Origin: SZUA-451 sp034721895
GTDB taxonomy: Bacteria > Campylobacterota > Campylobacteria > Campylobacterales > Sulfurovaceae
Reading direction: 5' to 3'
DNA length: 9,924 nucleotides
NCBI GenBank assembly: GCA_034721895.1
Contig: JAYEND010000021.1
Span: 1-9,924 of the forward strand
Below the pieces are notes generated by a model. The model did no database searches. It saw only the letters and a program-made list of their open reading frames with translations, and had not been told where the DNA came from. Shown here piece after piece: positions 1 to 6,843 of this stretch (its first letter is position 1; the number at the start of each line of letters is the position of its first letter). The position numbers were made by a program, and so were the translations under genes.

Positions 1-456
1 GTCCGCATACTTATGATCGACATTGGATGCCATTGCCGGGTTTTTAATGAGTCCGATAAGATAATTTTTATCATATATCGCACCGGCATGGTCAAGCACT
101 GGAGGAATCACACCGCCCATATTTGCTCCGCCTTCCATGTGGCAGCCTGCACACATAGCGAAACCGGCTTCACCCGCTGTTACGTCACCTTTGAGCTTGG
201 AGATTTTCGCTACATCTGCCCAAAATACCTTTTTGGCAGCAAGTGTTGCCTCAGCACCTTTAAGCTTGTCGGCATTATTGGCCTCTTTCCATTTTGCAAC
301 ACCCAGCTCAGCCTCTGCAATATCAGCTACTCCGTCATAGACAAACCCATGTCCCTCTACATGCTTATGCATCTGAGAATGAGCAAATGGCTCAACTCCC
401 CAATACAGCAAGAGTGTAAAGAATGCTACTACTCCGAATATTTTTAATTCTTTCAT
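1..456 (-). CDS. petC: Cytochrome c1-type subunit of the cytochrome bc1 complex, N-terminal part (gene runs off the left edge)
   Basis: This is the c-type cytochrome subunit that takes electrons from the Rieske protein in the quinol:cytochrome c oxidoreductase. The reading frame is open from ATG at 456 to the window edge, giving 152 codons. A hydrophobic stretch at about residues 6-20 is an uncleaved anchor or signal, so the haem domain should face the periplasm. The haem-binding motif CAGCH is at residues 102-106 (C102, C105, H106). Epsilonproteobacterial bc1 complexes are known for a dihaem c-type subunit, so a second CXXCH is expected beyond the edge, but it is not visible here. A His-rich stretch at residues 27-36 (HSQMHKHVEG) has no assigned role. 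The start is supported by an AAGGAGT ribosome binding site (461-468) that overlaps the petB stop codon. It is the third gene of petABC. Identity is firm; completeness cannot be judged. Confidence 0.88.
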   Translation of the reverse strand, partial: MKELKIFGVVAFFTLLLYWGVEPFAHSQMHKHVEGHGFVYDGVADIAEAELGVAKWKEANNADKLKGAEATLAAKKVFWADVAKISKLKGDVTAGEAGFAMCAGCHMEGGANMGGVIPPVLDHAGAIYDKNYLIGLIKNPAMASNVDHKYAD

Positions 457-466
457 TCCCTACTCC

Positions 467-1681
467 TTAAAGCTTTTTTTCTGTTTTGGTAATGATTGGC
501 AATGCGATCCACAATGCAAAGAATGTGAGTGCAGCAACAAGTCCTATGGTATTCCAGATGCCTTCCGGCGGAAGTTTACCCATGAAAGTAAGAACAATCA
601 GATCTAGAAGCATCAACCAGAACCAATACTTAAAGAGTCCTCTTCTGCTGGCTGGTGCAACATTTGGACTTCTGTCCAGGAATGGAAGTGCAAAGAAAAT
701 AACCTGTGCGATAGCAAAGGCAACCAAACCAAGGTCTTTACTGAATGGTCTCAAAATCTCATAACTCCACAGGAAGTACCACTCAGGGTAGATATGTGCC
801 GGTGTTTTCAATCCGTCAGCCGGATCGAAGTTGACCGGGTCCATTGCAAAATTAAAGTGATAGAATGTCAAATAGAAGAACAGGATAAAGTAAACACCCA
901 TTACAAAGACATCTTTACTCAGGAATACAGGACTGAATGGAATAACTTTAGACTCCTTTTTCTTCCCTGCTTTGTAAAGCTCTGCAGCTTCTTCAAAATC
1001 AAAATCTTCACCATCCTGGTTATTGACATGCGGGATTCTCAATGTACCAAAGTGCAATACGATCACACCGATGATCACCAATGGCAATAAAAGGACATGA
1101 AGCATAAAGAATCTCGTCAAGAAAGCATCCCCAGGTACATAATCCCCTCTGATCCACTCAACAAGACCATACGCCTCAAGCGACCCGCCGGAGAAGAGGT
1201 TGGTAATAACCATACCGGCCCAGTAACTCATCTGCCCCCAGGGAAGCATATATCCGGAGAAAGCCTCTGCTGAGAAGACAACAAAAAGGAGCATACCCGA
1301 GAGCCAGATCAATTCACGGCCTTTTTTATAGGAACCATAATAGATCCCTGTAAACATATGAATATAGATGATCAGGAATACCAATGATGCGCCTACACCG
1401 TGAATGTGTCGCCATAGCCAGCCATAGCCAACTTCAGTCATAATCACATAGTTTACACTGTCAAATGCTGTTGCTGTATCCGGCTTATAGTACATCAACA
1501 GGAAAATTCCACTTACCAGAAGAATACCAAATGTCGCTGCCAACACCATACCCATCGCCCAGAGGAAATTGATATTTTTTGGGATCCAATACTCAGTCTG
1601 CATTACTTTTTTCAAAGTCTCTGTAGCGAGTCTTTGGTCGAGCCATTCACCAATACCATTTGCTTTTTCAAAATGTGCCAT
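467..1681 (-). CDS. petB: Cytochrome b subunit of the cytochrome bc1 complex
   Basis: This is the integral membrane quinol-oxidising subunit, 404 residues, full length and not split into b6 and subunit IV. Hydrophobic segments at about 40-64, 97-117, 128-146, 190-212, 256-278, 320-334, 352-366 and 380-398 fit eight helices. The haem ligands are visible as H94 and H108 (13 residues between) and H195 and H210 (14 residues between). The Qo-site signature PEWY is at 309-312. The second histidine spacing is the cytochrome b6-like value; mitochondrial-type bc1 proteins have 13. The insert at about 221-246, rich in E, D and K, lies between the N-terminal four-helix half and the C-terminal half. The ATG at 1681 follows a purine-rich GGGGGAGA ribosome binding site in the 10-bp gap after petA. 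Identity is very secure. Confidence 0.96.
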   Translation of the reverse strand: MAHFEKANGIGEWLDQRLATETLKKVMQTEYWIPKNINFLWAMGMVLAATFGILLVSGIFLLMYYKPDTATAFDSVNYVIMTEVGYGWLWRHIHGVGASLVFLIIYIHMFTGIYYGSYKKGRELIWLSGMLLFVVFSAEAFSGYMLPWGQMSYWAGMVITNLFSGGSLEAYGLVEWIRGDYVPGDAFLTRFFMLHVLLLPLVIIGVIVLHFGTLRIPHVNNQDGEDFDFEEAAELYKAGKKKESKVIPFSPVFLSKDVFVMGVYFILFFYLTFYHFNFAMDPVNFDPADGLKTPAHIYPEWYFLWSYEILRPFSKDLGLVAFAIAQVIFFALPFLDRSPNVAPASRRGLFKYWFWLMLLDLIVLTFMGKLPPEGIWNTIGLVAALTFFALWIALPIITKTEKKL

Positions 1682-1691
1682 GCTCTCCCCC

Positions 1692-2192
1692 TTATACCGT
1701 TAGACCGGCGTCTAGCATTTTTTTGTACTCAGGACCCTCTTCGCCCAGAACAATCGTTGTTCCATCTACCTTAAATGGCGGAACCTCCAGTGGGCTTGGC
1801 GGAGGACCGAATATCTCGTGTCCACTTACATCAAACTCTCCGCCGTGACAGGCACACAGAAACTTATGCTCATCCGGCTTATAGGCAGGAATACAGCCCA
1901 AGTGCGTACAGAGACCGATGGAGACATGGAATCTGTCAGAACCGACGACAACGTCTCTATCATCCGCCTTCATATCTTTTGATTTTTTCAAAACAAAGAT
2001 AGGCTTTCCTCTCCATTTTTCTACATTCAGCACATTTTCCTGTGCGCCACTGACATCAACTGTTGTGAAACCAGCTGCTTTTACGCTTGGCAGCGGATCC
2101 CAGCTTCGTTTCATTGCATAGAGGGCAGCGATGCCGCCCAATGCAGTAAAACCGCCCAGGGCCATGCCCATAAAGTCTCTTCTACTACTCAT
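1692..2192 (-). CDS. petA: Rieske iron-sulfur subunit of the cytochrome bc1 complex
   Basis: This is the [2Fe-2S] subunit, 166 residues, that moves electrons from quinol at the Qo site to the c-type cytochrome. The N-terminus carries a twin-arginine pattern (SSRRDFMGM, residues 2-10) followed by a hydrophobic helix at about 11-26, as expected for a Tat-exported, membrane-anchored Rieske protein. The cluster motifs are CTHLGC (C95, H97, C100) and CACHGG (C113, C115, H116). The iron ligands are C95, H97, C113 and H116, and C100 and C115 form the usual disulfide. The proline loop GPPPSP is at 129-134. Box II has Ala where many family members have Pro (CPCHG). It is the first gene of the tight petABC group. 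The ATG at 2192 has an AAGGAAAGG ribosome binding site just upstream and a TATAAT box 32 bp away, so the group can be transcribed on its own. Confidence 0.95.
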   Translation of the reverse strand: MSSRRDFMGMALGGFTALGGIAALYAMKRSWDPLPSVKAAGFTTVDVSGAQENVLNVEKWRGKPIFVLKKSKDMKADDRDVVVGSDRFHVSIGLCTHLGCIPAYKPDEHKFLCACHGGEFDVSGHEIFGPPPSPLEVPPFKVDGTTIVLGEEGPEYKKMLDAGLTV

Positions 2193-2223
2193 ACCTTTCC
2201 TTTAAATAAAATTGTATAGGTAG

Positions 2224-2229
2224 ATTATA
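2224..2229 (-). promoter_or_regulatory. Putative -10 box (TATAAT) of the petABC operon
   Basis: An exact TATAAT on the minus strand lies 32 bp before the petA ATG, in the 57-bp gap after the preceding gene. No good TTGACA-like -35 element is seen at 16-18 bp, only A/T-rich sequence, which is usual for sigma-70 promoters of Campylobacterota. The predicted leader would be about 25 nt. Confidence 0.5.
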
Positions 2230-2249
2230 ATGCAGATATGATTAAAAGT

Positions 2250-3122
2250 TTATAAATTTAGCTTATTGATTACTTTTGAGACTATTATATGACTCTGATT
2301 GGTTACTTTTTTATCTCCGGCCGTTTGAGTACTTATCATTTCTTCTAATGATTTTTTGTCAAAACCATCAATTATTTTGATACCAAATGCTTTGAATTGC
2401 TCCATCAAACAAAGAGAATCACTCTCTTCCCTCATATAAATCACATCGGCTTCAGCTGCTCTTGCTTCCAATGCACACTGGGCAGATGCAGTCACCACTC
2501 TGCTGCTCGTACGGATCAGCTCACTATACTCTTCAGGTTCATGCAAAACATCGAAGATCTTTGCCAGGTCATCTTCATATTTAACAAAAAAGTAATGCCC
2601 AAGCAGGAGCTCCATTCCCAGGCCCTCAAAGAAATCAGAATGTCGAAGTACCTCTTTGTCATAGTCTGCATCATTGAGGAAAAAGAGTGTACGATCCTCT
2701 TTGGGCAAAATCTCAAAGTATTCAGGATCGATGATCAGTGAGCTGATGCAGTTTTCATCCTCCTCACAAGAGGGCTTGAGCATGATCTCACCATAAAGTG
2801 ACTGTGCATCACAGGTATCACTGACACAAAAGAGCGGTGTATACTCTGCACTGTAGCTCTCAACCCGTCCTCTGTCATCCTCCGGTGTATCGAGAAACAC
2901 AGCGTCACCCCTCTCTGCCATGACATCTACATCCATGATCGTCTCTACCGTCACAGAATCCTCCACACCAAGTTCTTTGGCAGCCAGCCCTGCCCGAAAG
3001 TCATTGACCAGCAGATTCGTCTCGATCCCCTCTGTTTTCAGTAATTTAATCAGAGTGACTGCCCGCTTGACCCGATCCAATCCATACTTGTGTCCGCTGT
3101 AAGCATAATAATAATTTGCCAT
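2250..3122 (-). CDS. Conserved-looking protein of unknown function, possible PseG/GT-B-like nucleotide-sugar fold
   Basis: I do not recognise this 290-residue soluble protein with certainty. The longer frame reaches 3182, inside mnmG, but the ATG at 3122 is preferred. It has a GAAGGAAA ribosome binding site at the right distance, begins MANYYYAYSG, and leaves a 19-bp gap after the mnmG stop. Residues 10-45 (GHKYGLDRVKRA, then a strand ending LLVND) resemble the first beta-alpha unit of PseG/MurG-type GT-B proteins. The stretch TASAQCALEARAAEADVIYM (211-230) resembles their C-terminal donor-binding loop and helix. This likeness is weak and by eye. There is no signal peptide and no membrane segment, the protein is acidic, and it has six Cys (99, 104, 119, 125, 216, 238). 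It may be co-transcribed with mnmG. Its place between mnmG and petA does not reveal a job. Confidence 0.8.
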   Translation of the reverse strand: MANYYYAYSGHKYGLDRVKRAVTLIKLLKTEGIETNLLVNDFRAGLAAKELGVEDSVTVETIMDVDVMAERGDAVFLDTPEDDRGRVESYSAEYTPLFCVSDTCDAQSLYGEIMLKPSCEEDENCISSLIIDPEYFEILPKEDRTLFFLNDADYDKEVLRHSDFFEGLGMELLLGHYFFVKYEDDLAKIFDVLHEPEEYSELIRTSSRVVTASAQCALEARAAEADVIYMREESDSLCLMEQFKAFGIKIIDGFDKKSLEEMISTQTAGDKKVTNQSHIIVSKVINKLNL

Positions 3123-3141
3123 TTTGTTTCCTTCGTTTATG

Positions 3142-5016
3142 TTATTTAGAGCTGCTTTTTTGTGCCATTTTGATATACACATGCAAAATCTCCATAGCTG
3201 CCGGTGTCACACCGGAAATCTGTGAAGCACCGAAAAGTGTCGGAGGATTTGCCGTTTCAAGCTTCTCTACGATCTCATTACTGAGTCCTGATACCTTTTT
3301 AAAATCAAAACCTTCAGGGATCTTCACTTTCAGCATGTCATGCATTTTGTCGATCTGCCGCTGCTGTTTTTCGATATAGCGGCTGTATTTGGCTTCGATC
3401 AGGATCTGTTCGATCACTTCATCACTGTATTTGTCAAACTCCGGAAGCAGTATGATCAGTTTCTCTCTGTCGAGTTCACCCCGTCCGACAATATCCATCC
3501 AACAGGTTTTGTCATTGATCTTCAATTCCCCGATCGCTTCGAGCTGAGTAAGAAATTCTTTGGTCGGTGTTGCATAGTTCTCTTTGAGGAAAGTGGTCGC
3601 TTCAGCTATCTCTTCTTTTTTTGCCCGGACTTTCTCTGCATAGACTTTATCCAGCAGACCCAGTGCCTCCCCATAATGCGAAAGTCTCATATCGGCATTG
3701 TCTTCACGCAGCAGCAGGCGATACTCTGCCCGAGAGGTAAACATACGGTAAGGTTCTTTCGTACCTTTGGTCACCAGATCATCGATCAAAACACCGATAT
3801 ATGCCTCATCACGTCCCAGAATGAAAGGTTCTTTTCCCTGAATACTCAGGGCTGCATTAATCCCTGCCATCATTCCCTGAGCTGCTGCCTCCTCATATCC
3901 GGTGGTTCCGTTGATTTGTCCGGCACAGTAGAGTCCCTCGATCTTCTTGGTCTCCAGAGTATGTTTCAGATCGGTCGGTTGGACAAAATCATACTCGATC
4001 GCATACCCGTAACGGACGATCTTCGCATCTTCCATTCCCTCGACCGAGCGGATCATATCCAGCTGTACATCTGTCGGCAGTGAAGTGCTCATGCCATTAA
4101 TATAGTATTCCGTCGCTTCCGTCGTCTGCGGCTCGACAAATATCTGGTGTCGCGGCCGATCTCTGAATCGGTTGATCTTGTCCTCGATACTGGGACAATA
4201 ACGCGGCCCCACCCCTTCGATCTGGCCAGAGAAGAGCGGTGCCCGGCCAAAATTGCTCTCGATGATCGTATGGGTCTCCTCATTGGTATAAGCAACATGG
4301 CAGGGAAGCTGTTCAGGATTGAACAATGCCCTGTCTGTTCTGAAGGAGAAGGGGACCGGAGGCGTATCTCCACCCTGTATCTCCATCACATCAAAGTTGA
4401 TACTCTTCCCATCGATACGTGCACAGGTTCCCGTCTTGAGCCTGCCGATAGTCAGTTCCAGATCACGCAGATATTCTGCTAATTTGATTGAGGCAAACTC
4501 GCCCTGACGACCTGCTTTCTGCTGTTTGTCTCCGATATGGATCGTCCCATCCAAAAACGTTCCTGCCGCAATGATCACTTTGGGGGCCATATAGCGGCTG
4601 CCCAGCTGCGTCTCCACGCCTTTGGCAGTGCCATCCTCGATGATCAGGCCATCGACGATCTCCTGCTTCACTTCCAGGTTCTCTGTATGCATCACCACAT
4701 CACGCATATAAATGCGGTAGCGATCCATATCTATCTGTGCACGGGAACCACGGACAGCCGGCCCTTTGGAAGCATTCAGTATCCGAAACTGCAATCCGGT
4801 TGCATCGGTTGCCAGCCCCATTTCACCACCCAGCGCATCGACCTCCTTGACCAAATGCCCTTTCGCCAATCCTCCAATTGCCGGATTGCAGCTCGAAGCA
4901 CCGATCTGTTCTGCCAATATCGTCACCATCAGCGTCCTTGCACCCATCCTCGCACTCGCCAGAGATGCCTCTATCCCTGCATGTCCCCCACCGATGACTA
5001 TTACGTCGTAATTCAT
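3142..5016 (-). CDS. mnmG: tRNA uridine-5-carboxymethylaminomethyl modification enzyme MnmG (GidA)
   Basis: This is the FAD-dependent subunit of the MnmE-MnmG complex, which adds the (carboxymethyl)aminomethyl group to C5 of the wobble uridine of certain tRNAs in the cytoplasm. It has 624 residues, close to the usual length of about 630. The N-terminal FAD-binding Rossmann motif GGGHAG is at 9-14. The conserved SSCNPAIGGLAKGH is at 41-54 with C43, and PRYCPSIEDK is at 271-280 with C274; these match the two conserved catalytic-region cysteines of the family. AGTFLDGTIHIG (151-162) and GQINGTTGYEEAAAQG (about 367-382) are further signatures. The helical C-terminal MnmE/tRNA-binding region is present. 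The ATG at 5016 has an AAGGGA ribosome binding site 6 nt upstream. It is divergent from ribE across a repeat-filled spacer. Identity is very secure. Confidence 0.97.
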   Translation of the reverse strand: MNYDVIVIGGGHAGIEASLASARMGARTLMVTILAEQIGASSCNPAIGGLAKGHLVKEVDALGGEMGLATDATGLQFRILNASKGPAVRGSRAQIDMDRYRIYMRDVVMHTENLEVKQEIVDGLIIEDGTAKGVETQLGSRYMAPKVIIAAGTFLDGTIHIGDKQQKAGRQGEFASIKLAEYLRDLELTIGRLKTGTCARIDGKSINFDVMEIQGGDTPPVPFSFRTDRALFNPEQLPCHVAYTNEETHTIIESNFGRAPLFSGQIEGVGPRYCPSIEDKINRFRDRPRHQIFVEPQTTEATEYYINGMSTSLPTDVQLDMIRSVEGMEDAKIVRYGYAIEYDFVQPTDLKHTLETKKIEGLYCAGQINGTTGYEEAAAQGMMAGINAALSIQGKEPFILGRDEAYIGVLIDDLVTKGTKEPYRMFTSRAEYRLLLREDNADMRLSHYGEALGLLDKVYAEKVRAKKEEIAEATTFLKENYATPTKEFLTQLEAIGELKINDKTCWMDIVGRGELDREKLIILLPEFDKYSDEVIEQILIEAKYSRYIEKQQRQIDKMHDMLKVKIPEGFDFKKVSGLSNEIVEKLETANPPTLFGASQISGVTPAAMEILHVYIKMAQKSSSK

Positions 5017-5030
5017 AGTTTCCCTTAGGA

Positions 5031-5154
5031 AATCAGGAGTTAGGAGTTAGGAATCAGGAATTGCTGTGAGCGGTACAGTGGCTCCGCTTTTTATAAAAGT
5101 TTTGCACGGCAAAACCTACCAAAATTCCTAATTCCTAATTCCTAATTCCTAATT
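5031..5154. repeat. Inverted blocks of a 7-bp tandem repeat forming a potential 32-bp stem
   Basis: The right block (5123-5155) has four perfect tandem copies of AATTCCT plus AATTC. The left block (5032-5062) has degenerate copies of the complementary unit (ATCAGGA, GTTAGGA, GTTAGGA, ATCAGGA, ATT). Positions 5031-5062 can pair with 5123-5154 with only two C-A mismatches (5034/5151 and 5055/5130) and two G-T pairs (5039/5146 and 5046/5139), enclosing a 60-nt loop. The loop contains the REP-like hairpin at 5099-5119 and a weaker AGCGG/CCGCT hairpin (5069-5073/5084-5088) followed by T5. The block looks like a non-coding mobile or slippage-derived element set between two divergent genes. Confidence 0.75.
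5099..5119 (-). repeat. REP-like element: GTAG head plus 7-bp hairpin
   Basis: Read on the minus strand, GTAG is followed directly by a perfect hairpin GTTTTGC-CGT-GCAAAAC. GTAG plus a palindrome is the defining layout of REP sequences mobilised by REP-associated tyrosine transposases. It matches 17 of 21 positions with the hairpin at 8726-8746 beside the RAYT gene. Two of the four differences form a compensatory T-A to G-C pair change; the other two are in the loop. Confidence 0.6.
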
Positions 5155-5188
5155 CTTTTGTTATAATTCTTGTAATTATAACAAAAGA
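5154..5188. promoter_or_regulatory. Perfect 15-bp palindrome carrying a TATAAT box on each strand (putative ribE promoter, possible divergent promoter)
   Basis: The arm TCTTTTGTTATAATT (5154-5168) and its exact complement (5174-5188) flank a 5-bp centre, CTTGT. TATAAT occurs at 5162-5167 on the plus strand, 27 bp before the ribE ATG, and symmetrically at 5175-5180 on the minus strand, pointing towards mnmG. The plus-strand box is well placed for ribE, with a leader of about 20 nt. The minus-strand box would give mnmG a leader of about 150 nt that runs through the repeats. The symmetry could also be an operator. No FMN riboswitch is seen before ribE. Confidence 0.5.
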
Positions 5189-5194
5189 GAGCCT

Positions 5195-5812
5195 ATGTTT
5201 ACCGGACTGATACGTGAAATCGCTACTGTCAAACGCTATCAGAACAATATCCTGACTATCCGCTCTCCCTATAAAGCCAAAGTGGGTGACAGTATCGCTA
5301 TCAACGGTGTCTGCCTGACCGTCATTAAGGTCAACAGCGACGGTTTCGATCTGGAACTGGCAGATGAGACCCGCTCGATCATCGACAAAAGCAAGATAAG
5401 CGGCAAGGTCCATATGGAGCCCGCCATGCAGCTCGATGACCGTTTCGAGGGACATATCGTCCAAGGCCATGTCGACTGTGTCGGGACTGTCAGCGCCATC
5501 ACAGCACGCAGCAATGCCACGGACTATATCATCAAGGTTGATCCGCAATGCATCGCTTATATCATCCCCAAAGGTTCCATCACCATCGACGGCGTCAGTC
5601 TCACGGTCAACGACGTGTACCGAGACAGTTTTCGCCTCACTATCATCCCCCATACCCTCCGGGAGACACTGATCGGAAAGTACAAAGTCGGCAGCAAAGT
5701 CAATATCGAAACAGACCTCTTTGCCCGCTATATTGATCATATTCTGCAACATAGGTCTGCCAAAAAGCCAATGAGCTGGGATGATATCGATAAAGTTCAG
5801 GCACTGTATTGA
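5195..5812 (+). CDS. ribE: Riboflavin synthase (alpha chain)
   Basis: This enzyme catalyses the dismutation of two 6,7-dimethyl-8-ribityllumazine molecules to riboflavin and a pyrimidinedione, the last step of riboflavin synthesis. It has 205 residues, the family's usual length. It begins with the signature MFTGLI and shows the internal duplication of two lumazine-binding domains: INGVCLTV at 37-44 in the first and IDGVSLTVN at 131-139 in the second. GHIVQGHVDCVGTVS (86-100) marks the domain junction. The C-terminal helix (about 170-186) is the trimerisation region. The ribosome binding site before the ATG is weak (AAGAGAG, 5185-5191). It stands apart from other rib genes in this window. The symbol ribE is used by many annotators, ribC by others. 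Identity is secure. Confidence 0.96.
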   Translation: MFTGLIREIATVKRYQNNILTIRSPYKAKVGDSIAINGVCLTVIKVNSDGFDLELADETRSIIDKSKISGKVHMEPAMQLDDRFEGHIVQGHVDCVGTVSAITARSNATDYIIKVDPQCIAYIIPKGSITIDGVSLTVNDVYRDSFRLTIIPHTLRETLIGKYKVGSKVNIETDLFARYIDHILQHRSAKKPMSWDDIDKVQALY

Positions 5813-5825
5813 CCCTACTCTCGTC

Positions 5826-5846
5826 ATTCCGGACTTGATCCGGAAT
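5826..5846. repeat. Dyad ATTCCGGA-CTTGA-TCCGGAAT after ribE
   Basis: A perfect 8-bp stem (5826-5833/5839-5846) with a 5-nt loop lies 13 bp after the ribE stop codon. No T-run follows, so it is not a standard intrinsic terminator. The sequence resembles a palindromic motif (GTCATTCCGGACTTGATCC) that I recall as widely dispersed in intergenic DNA of many unrelated bacteria; that recollection was not checked here. Confidence 0.5.
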
Positions 5847-5875
5847 CTATAAGCACAAAATACAAAAGATAATTC

Positions 5876-6169
5876 ATGAACCTATTTGACTACAACATCC
5901 CGCAAACCGGAGAAACCTTCGACACCCTCCTGGAACAAAAAAATATCAAGATCGTCCGTATCGTCAGCTCAGACCGACTGGAAGAGAAAGTCTACTCTCA
6001 GGAAGAAGATGAATGGGTTGTGGTGCTGGAAGGTGAATCAACCCTCCTTATCAATAACGAAGAGAAACATTTAAATAAAGGTGACACCCTGTTCATCCCC
6101 GCCCAAACACCCCACAGTGTTTTAAATGCCGCAAACGGCACATTGTGGCTCACTGTACATCTATCTTAG
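5876..6169 (+). CDS. Small single-domain cupin protein
   Basis: This 97-residue protein has the size and motif order of a minimal cupin beta-barrel. Cupin motif 2 is clear: G69-D-x4-P75-A-Q-x2-H80-x3-N84. Motif 1 is degenerate: E46 and G53 remain (DEWVVVLEGE, 45-54), but the usual HxH before the Glu is replaced by residues around YSQ (40-42). Related small cupins with this EWV-type motif are common and mostly uncharacterised, so metal binding and substrate cannot be stated. There is no signal peptide, so it should be cytoplasmic. The ATG at 5876 is preceded only by a weak A-rich ribosome binding site. It follows ribE by 63 bp on the same strand and may be co-transcribed, but nothing else links it to riboflavin. 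Confidence 0.85.
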   Translation: MNLFDYNIPQTGETFDTLLEQKNIKIVRIVSSDRLEEKVYSQEEDEWVVVLEGESTLLINNEEKHLNKGDTLFIPAQTPHSVLNAANGTLWLTVHLS

Positions 6170-6295
6170 GTCTTGTCATCCAACTTGCCTGTATTTTTTG
6201 TTCAAAAGATGATAAAATGTTTAATGCTTAAAATTGAAAGTGATGGCTGATCTTAAATTTCGATCCCCTGACAAAATTTTACATGGAGACAGATA

Positions 6296-6826
6296 ATGAA
6301 AAAATGGGTTATCCTGGCAATTCTTTTGACAATTGCACTCTTTCTTGCCTACAGAGGCTACAGTTACTATATACACTGGAAATACAAAAAAGATCTTGTT
6401 GCAGAATATATGAACAATCTGGCACCCGATGCAATTGGCACAACAATAGAGGGGAAAAAGTGGTCTCTCAAAGCCCAGAAAGGTAAAGATGTCATCATTG
6501 TCTTCTGGGCAAGCTGGTGCAGGCCTTGCCGCAAAGAGATGCCTAATATCATTGCATTACAAAAACGTTTCGGCGATGATGCCGATGCTGTTATCATCAG
6601 TTCGGTTCTGGATGAAAATGTAAGCAATATCAGATCCTTTGTCCAAGAGAGAGGGATCAATTATCCTGTTTTGCTGGACGAGGAACATCCGGGAATGAAA
6701 AGTGAATTCAATAGGAACTTCAAAATAGTGAATATACCCTCGATCTGGGTGGTAGACAAAAAGGGCAGGGTCATAGCACAGAACCTTCTACACCTGGATG
6801 AAGCGATGACATATATCGACAGATGA
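6296..6826 (+). CDS. Membrane-anchored TlpA/ResA-like thioredoxin-fold protein
   Basis: This 176-residue protein is likely held in the inner membrane by one N-terminal helix (about 4-20), with a periplasmic thioredoxin domain at about 42-175. The redox motif is W74-C75-R76-P77-C78, within FWASWCRPCRKEMP. The cis-proline region is NIPSIW with P148. The order APDAIG, beta strand, WCxxC, then VLLDEEHPG is typical of the TlpA/ResA/AhpC-TSA group, which reduces apo-cytochrome c or other periplasmic thiols. A role in cytochrome c maturation would fit the nearby pet genes but is only an inference. The ATG at 6296 has a GGAGA ribosome binding site (6285-6289). The 126 bp upstream hold no clear promoter; TAAAAT at 6213-6218 is a weak -10 candidate. 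It converges with the PqqD-like gene. Confidence 0.9.
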   Translation: MKKWVILAILLTIALFLAYRGYSYYIHWKYKKDLVAEYMNNLAPDAIGTTIEGKKWSLKAQKGKDVIIVFWASWCRPCRKEMPNIIALQKRFGDDADAVIISSVLDENVSNIRSFVQERGINYPVLLDEEHPGMKSEFNRNFKIVNIPSIWVVDKKGRVIAQNLLHLDEAMTYIDR

Positions 6827-6843
6827 GGAGTACTTACTCCTCA
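6824..6843. terminator. Hairpin overlapping the stop codons of two convergent genes (possible bidirectional terminator)
   Basis: A perfect 9-bp stem (6824-6832/6835-6843, TGAGGAGTA and its complement) with a 2-nt centre contains the TGA of the TlpA-like gene. The TAA complement of the PqqD-like gene lies at 6834-6836. No T-run follows on either strand, so Rho-independent function is doubtful. It may instead stabilise 3' ends of both messages. Confidence 0.35.

Noticed and set aside
3123..3182. N-terminal extension of the unknown protein reaching 3182
   Set aside because: It would overlap the end of mnmG, has no ribosome binding site, and the ATG at 3122 has a good one.
3340..4083. 247-codon plus-strand open frame inside mnmG
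   Set aside because: It is an antisense shadow of a secure, conserved gene; its composition is not protein-like.
5069..5092. Intrinsic terminator (AGCGG/CCGCT stem followed by T5) on the plus strand
   Set aside because: No plus-strand gene lies upstream for it to terminate, the stem is only 5 bp with a 10-nt loop, and it sits inside the composite repeat.
5065..5122. FMN riboswitch upstream of ribE
   Set aside because: The region holds simple repeats and two short hairpins; none of the conserved RFN-element segments is recognisable.
5135..5827. 230-codon open frame on the minus strand opposite ribE
   Set aside because: It is the antisense shadow of riboflavin synthase, with no family-like motifs and no ribosome binding site.
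6170..6295. Regulatory RNA or small gene between the cupin and TlpA-like genes
   Set aside because: There is no stable hairpin and no small frame with a ribosome binding site; only a weak TAAAAT box is seen.
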